A stretch of 8,886 nt of DNA from Bacillota bacterium (GTDB taxonomy: Bacteria > Bacillota > Clostridia > Oscillospirales > Acutalibacteraceae): NCBI GenBank assembly GCA_023418995.1, contig JAEZYP010000013.1:1-8886 (forward strand), written 5' to 3'. The number at the start of each line of letters is the position of its first letter. The stretch's first letter is position 1. Below are positions 6,529-8,886 of the stretch, in pieces. The position numbers and the translations under genes were made by a program. Under the pieces are notes generated by a model. The model was not told where the DNA came from. It made no database searches and was given only the letters and a program-made list of their open reading frames with translations.

Positions 6529-6658
6529 TATACGGCGCAATATAATATAGCATAGCAATCGACTATAATGTGTATCAAAGAGGTTATAGCTGCTTGCCGC
6601 ATTCGCGGCCAATCATAGAATCGGAGAGCAATGCGCTTGTTACCTTGTCAAACCCGAA

Positions 6659-6674
6659 TGTTTCACATGAAACA
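6659..6674. promoter_or_regulatory. parS site upstream of parA
   Basis: TGTTTCACATGAAACA matches the parS consensus TGTTNCACGTGAAACA at all positions but one (A for G at position 9). The dyad extends to AATGTTTCA and TGAAACATT arms (6657-6676). It ends 22 bases before the parA -35 box, so ParB bound here could both load for segregation and affect parAB transcription. Binding and regulation are inferred. Confidence 0.82.
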
Positions 6675-6696
6675 TTCAATTTCTCCCACAAAAATC

Positions 6697-6725
6697 TTTA
6701 TCTTGCTCTCAAAGCGTGCTATAAT
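6697..6725 (+). promoter_or_regulatory. probable parA promoter (extended -10)
   Basis: TGCTATAAT at 6717-6725 gives a perfect TATAAT with the TGN extension. It is preceded, after a 17-base spacer, by TTTATC (6697-6702), a weak -35 match (three of six). Transcription would start near 6732, about 45 bases before the parA ATG. It lies between the parS and the gene. Confidence 0.65.
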
Positions 6726-6764
6726 AAGAGAAATGTTCGCTTCAACAAGGAATCCAATTCATCC

Positions 6765-6771
6765 GGAGGGG
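6765..6771 (+). promoter_or_regulatory. parA ribosome binding site that decides the start
   Basis: GGAGGGG lies five bases (GGAGG seven bases) before the ATG at 6777. It fixes the start at the residue where ParA homology begins, rather than at upstream in-frame codons that overlap the promoter and parS. Confidence 0.85.
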
Positions 6772-6776
6772 AAAAA

Positions 6777-7541
6777 ATGGGGAAAATTATAGCGATCGCA
6801 AACCAAAAGGGCGGGGTCGGAAAAACGACGACTGCCGTCAACCTTTCCGCGGCAATGGGTGAAAAAGGAAAGAAAACGCTGTTGGTAGATATCGATCCGC
6901 AGGGGAACTCCTCCAGCGGGGTTGGTGTTGACCGCCGAAAGCTAAAGAACACGGTGTATGAAGTACTGGTCGGAGATGTGAAGATAAAGGATGTTATCAT
7001 CCACACCGAATTTGCCAATCTGGACCTGGTTCCCTCCAGCATGGACCTTGCGGCGGCGGAAATTGAGCTCGCCGGGCTGGAGCGCCGTGAGGCCATTTTG
7101 AAAAACGCGCTGGTTCCGCTCAGGGAGCAATACGACTACATTTTTATTGACTGCCCCCCCTCCCTGGGGATGATTACAACCAACGCGCTCTGTGTGGCGG
7201 ATACTCTGTTGGTGCCGATTCAGTGCGAATATTACGCACTCGAGGGGCTTTCGCAGCTGATGAATTCCGTTCGAAGGGTGAAACGCCAGTACAACGAGCA
7301 GTTGGATATCGAGGGCGTTCTGCTCACTATGTATGACGGGCGGCTGAATCTGACACAACAGGTTGTGGAGGAAGTGAAAAAATATTTTCCGCGTAAGGTG
7401 TTTTCAACGGTGATACCGCGCGCGGTAAGATTATCCGAGGCTCCCAGCTTCGGAAAACCGATTCAATATTTCGACAAAAGCTCCAAGGGCGCGATTTGCT
7501 ACGACGCTCTGGCGGAGGAAATGCTTGCAACCCACAAGTAA
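6777..7541 (+). CDS. parA: Chromosome partitioning ATPase ParA (Soj)
   Basis: The 254-residue protein is a small chromosomal ParA/Soj-type ATPase, which dimerises on ATP, binds nucleoid DNA without sequence preference and is stimulated by ParB; in B. subtilis it also acts on DnaA. The deviant Walker A is KGGVGKTTT (11-19), with signature Lys K11 and catalytic K16. Walker A' is LLVDIDPQGN (35-44) and Walker B is YIFIDCPPSLG (121-131). The DNA-contact segment RAVRLSEAPSFGKPI lies at 215-229. There is no N-terminal helix-turn-helix, as in other chromosomal Soj proteins and unlike P1-type plasmid ParA. Length is normal and the gene is complete. parB follows 17 bases after the stop with its own AAGGAGGG, so the two form an operon behind the promoter at 6697-6725. 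Confidence 0.96.
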   Translation: MGKIIAIANQKGGVGKTTTAVNLSAAMGEKGKKTLLVDIDPQGNSSSGVGVDRRKLKNTVYEVLVGDVKIKDVIIHTEFANLDLVPSSMDLAAAEIELAGLERREAILKNALVPLREQYDYIFIDCPPSLGMITTNALCVADTLLVPIQCEYYALEGLSQLMNSVRRVKRQYNEQLDIEGVLLTMYDGRLNLTQQVVEEVKKYFPRKVFSTVIPRAVRLSEAPSFGKPIQYFDKSSKGAICYDALAEEMLATHK

Positions 7542-7558
7542 CAGAAGGAGGGAAGGCA

Positions 7559-8422
7559 ATGGCTTCGAAAAAAGGCGGGCTGGGAAAGGGATTGGACGCG
7601 ATTTTCGCTGAAAATGATACGGACACCGGCAACGCAACGGTAAAGCTGAAGGTCAGCGAAATAGAGCCGAACCGCGCCCAGCCAAGAAAAGAGTTTAATG
7701 ACGCGGCGCTGGCCGAGCTGGCGGATTCCATTTCACAGCACGGGGTACTCCAGCCGCTTCTGGTTCGTCCGCTCTTCGGCGGCGGATATCAGATTGTTGC
7801 GGGGGAACGACGCTGGCGCGCGGCGAGAATGGCCGGTGTCTCCGAGGTGCCCGCGGTAATTCGGGAAATGAGTGACAGCGAGGTTATGGAGCTTGCGCTT
7901 ATCGAAAATTTACAGCGTGAAGACCTGAATCCGCTGGAAGAAGCGCACGGCTATCAGTCCTTGATCGAAACCTACAATTTCACGCAGGAGGAAGTATCCA
8001 AAACAGTGGGCAAATCCCGCCCCACTGTAACCAACGCGCTGCGGCTTTTGAACCTGCCGCAGGAGATTCTGGATATGGTCAACTCCGGCAGCCTTTCAGC
8101 GGGGCACGCGAGAACCCTGCTGAGCTTTCCAAACCGGGAAACAATGATGAAAGCTGCAAAAATTGCCGTGGAGCAGGGAATATCTGTAAGAGAATTGGAA
8201 AAAATGGGGAAAAAGGCAGCGGAGCAGTCCCGACCGGAAGCTGCATCGCCGAAGGCTAAAAATCGGATGCGCTATTTTGATGAAGTGGAGCTGGCGCTCA
8301 ACGAACACCTTGGGCGCAGGGTGAAGGTCAACGGAACAAAAAAACGCGGCCTCCTTCAAATCGAATTTTACGGGGAACAGGACCTGACCGAGCTGTTAAA
8401 GCTGTTTACCTTTGAGGAATAG
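7559..8422 (+). CDS. parB: Chromosome partitioning protein ParB (Spo0J)
   Basis: The 287-residue protein is a CTP-dependent sliding clamp that loads at parS, spreads, and helps recruit SMC and activate ParA. The N-terminal KKGGLGKGLDAIF (4-16) is the basic segment that contacts ParA. The CTP-binding motifs are GERRWRA (82-88) and ENLQREDLNPLEEA (116-129). The helix-turn-helix is about 142-165 (TQEEVSKTVGKSRPTVTNALRLLN). At the four positions that separate ParB from Noc it has R154, A160, N165 and G182, with the ParB-type Arg and Gly. The C-terminal dimerisation domain is about 237-287. Start is ATG at 7559, seven bases after GGAGG; the in-frame codons further upstream overlap parA and lie outside homology. 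Two parS sites for it lie in this window. Confidence 0.96.
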   Translation: MASKKGGLGKGLDAIFAENDTDTGNATVKLKVSEIEPNRAQPRKEFNDAALAELADSISQHGVLQPLLVRPLFGGGYQIVAGERRWRAARMAGVSEVPAVIREMSDSEVMELALIENLQREDLNPLEEAHGYQSLIETYNFTQEEVSKTVGKSRPTVTNALRLLNLPQEILDMVNSGSLSAGHARTLLSFPNRETMMKAAKIAVEQGISVRELEKMGKKAAEQSRPEAASPKAKNRMRYFDEVELALNEHLGRRVKVNGTKKRGLLQIEFYGEQDLTELLKLFTFEE

Positions 8423-8439
8423 GGTATTCCACAGCAGCA

Positions 8440-8476
8440 TCCTGTACCTGTTGAAAAGTACACAGGAATATATAAT
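8440..8476 (+). promoter_or_regulatory. possible serS promoter within a dyad
   Basis: TTGAAA (8451-8456) and a perfect TATAAT (8471-8476) lie 14 bases apart, shorter than the usual 16-18. They overlap an inverted repeat, TCCTGT (8440-8445) with ACAGGA (8462-8467), which could be an operator or a weak hairpin. No U-tract follows. Only 91 bases separate parB and serS, so serS may also be reached by read-through from parAB. Confidence 0.35.
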
Positions 8477-8513
8477 GAATAATAAGAATTATAAATCAAA
8501 GGAGTAAACAAAA

Positions 8514-8886
8514 ATGCTGGATATTAAACTGATTCGCAGCAATCCCGATCTGATCAAGGCAGCCGCAAAGAAGAAGGAATTTGACGCGGACGCGATCATT
8601 GACGATATTCTGAAAATCGACGCCGAGCGCCGCGAGGTGACCGGCAGGGTAGAAAGCATGAAGGCGGAGCAGAACGCCGCGACCAAGCAGATTCCGCAGC
8701 TTAAGAAGTCCGGCGGCGACACCTCCGCGCTTATGGCGGAGATGAAGGAGCTTTCCGCAAAAATCAAGGAATGCGACGCGGAGCTTTCCGCACTGGAGGA
8801 GCAGCAGAAAAACCTGCTGCTTGGTCTGCCGAACCTTCCGGACGAGGATTTGGAGGCCGGCGGCAAGGAAAACAATAAGCCGATCC
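8514..8886 (+). CDS. serS: Seryl-tRNA synthetase, N-terminal part (runs off the window)
   Basis: The first 124 codons of a gene that continues past the window end. The start MLDIKLIRSNPDLIKAAAKKK is typical of bacterial SerRS, a class II synthetase that charges tRNA-Ser. Residues about 30-105 form the charged, Ala/Glu/Lys-rich antiparallel coiled-coil arm that grips the long variable arm of tRNA-Ser. The LLLGLPNLPDED segment (107-118) then leads towards the catalytic domain, which lies outside the window. ATG at 8514 is preceded by AAAGGAG (8498-8504) with a nine-base gap. No T-box leader is visible in the short upstream region. Confidence 0.96.
   Translation, partial: MLDIKLIRSNPDLIKAAAKKKEFDADAIIDDILKIDAERREVTGRVESMKAEQNAATKQIPQLKKSGGDTSALMAEMKELSAKIKECDAELSALEEQQKNLLLGLPNLPDEDLEAGGKENNKPI

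Larger units (their letters stand above)
6429..6776. other. noc-parA intergenic region, no gene seen
   Basis: These 348 bases hold the noc terminator (6478-6505), a degenerate parS-like dyad (6511-6528), a near-perfect parS (6659-6674) and the parA promoter (6697-6725). Two further TATAAT boxes occur at 6541-6546 and 6564-6569. The first has TTGGCA upstream at 6515-6520 but with a 20-base spacer, and the second has no convincing -35 box. A small GCCGC-ATTC-GCGGC hairpin lies at 6596-6609. The parA frame stays open upstream to a GTG at 6570, but that stretch does not resemble ParA and crosses the promoter, so it is not taken as coding. Confidence 0.6.

Noticed and set aside
6570..6776. 69-residue N-terminal extension of ParA
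   Set aside because: It crosses the parA promoter and a parS, does not resemble ParA, and a strong ribosome binding site precedes the ATG at 6777.
8423..8513. T-box leader for serS
   Set aside because: The gap is 91 bases, too short for a T-box, and shows no anti-terminator/terminator pair with a U-tract.

Overview
The window looks like the origin-proximal 'jag to parB' block of a low-to-medium GC Gram-positive anaerobe in class Clostridia. The gene order jag, mnmE, mnmG, rsmG, noc, parA, parB on one strand matches the arrangement next to oriC in Bacillus subtilis and many Firmicutes, with yidC/spoIIIJ, rnpA and rpmH expected just upstream. A Noc-type ParB paralog together with ParA and ParB fixes the phylum with good confidence. 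Placement nearer Oscillospirales/Ruminococcaceae is only an impression from protein wording and the serS neighbour. All genes are on the + strand, and I see no minus-strand gene, tRNA, rRNA, CRISPR array, transposase or prophage.

Layout. Positions 42-905 hold jag (KH/R3H RNA-binding protein), closed by a clean intrinsic terminator at 924-955. Positions 1084-2472 hold mnmE. A 304-base gap (2473-2776) carries two long perfect inverted repeats and then an AT-rich stretch before mnmG (2777-4651). rsmG (4653-5366) starts one base after mnmG, so these two are co-transcribed. A 246-base gap ends in a hairpin that covers the ribosome binding site of noc (5613-6428), which is followed by a strong terminator (6478-6505). 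A 348-base gap (6429-6776) contains one near-perfect parS, one degenerate parS-like dyad and a good promoter for parA (6777-7541) and parB (7559-8422). The start of serS (8514 to the window end) follows.

How the genes work together. MnmE and MnmG are partners in wobble-uridine tRNA modification, and RsmG methylates 16S rRNA. Noc, ParA and ParB handle chromosome segregation and division-site control around the origin. The two parS sites, one inside the mnmG reading frame and one upstream of parA, are the likely loading sites for ParB.

This is mostly well-known housekeeping biology and I found no new system. The points most worth a second look are: a Noc that keeps its DNA-specificity residues but cannot encode the N-terminal membrane-targeting helix of B. 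subtilis Noc; a parS embedded in mnmG codons; a hairpin sequestering the noc ribosome binding site; and the structured, possibly repeated element between mnmE and mnmG.
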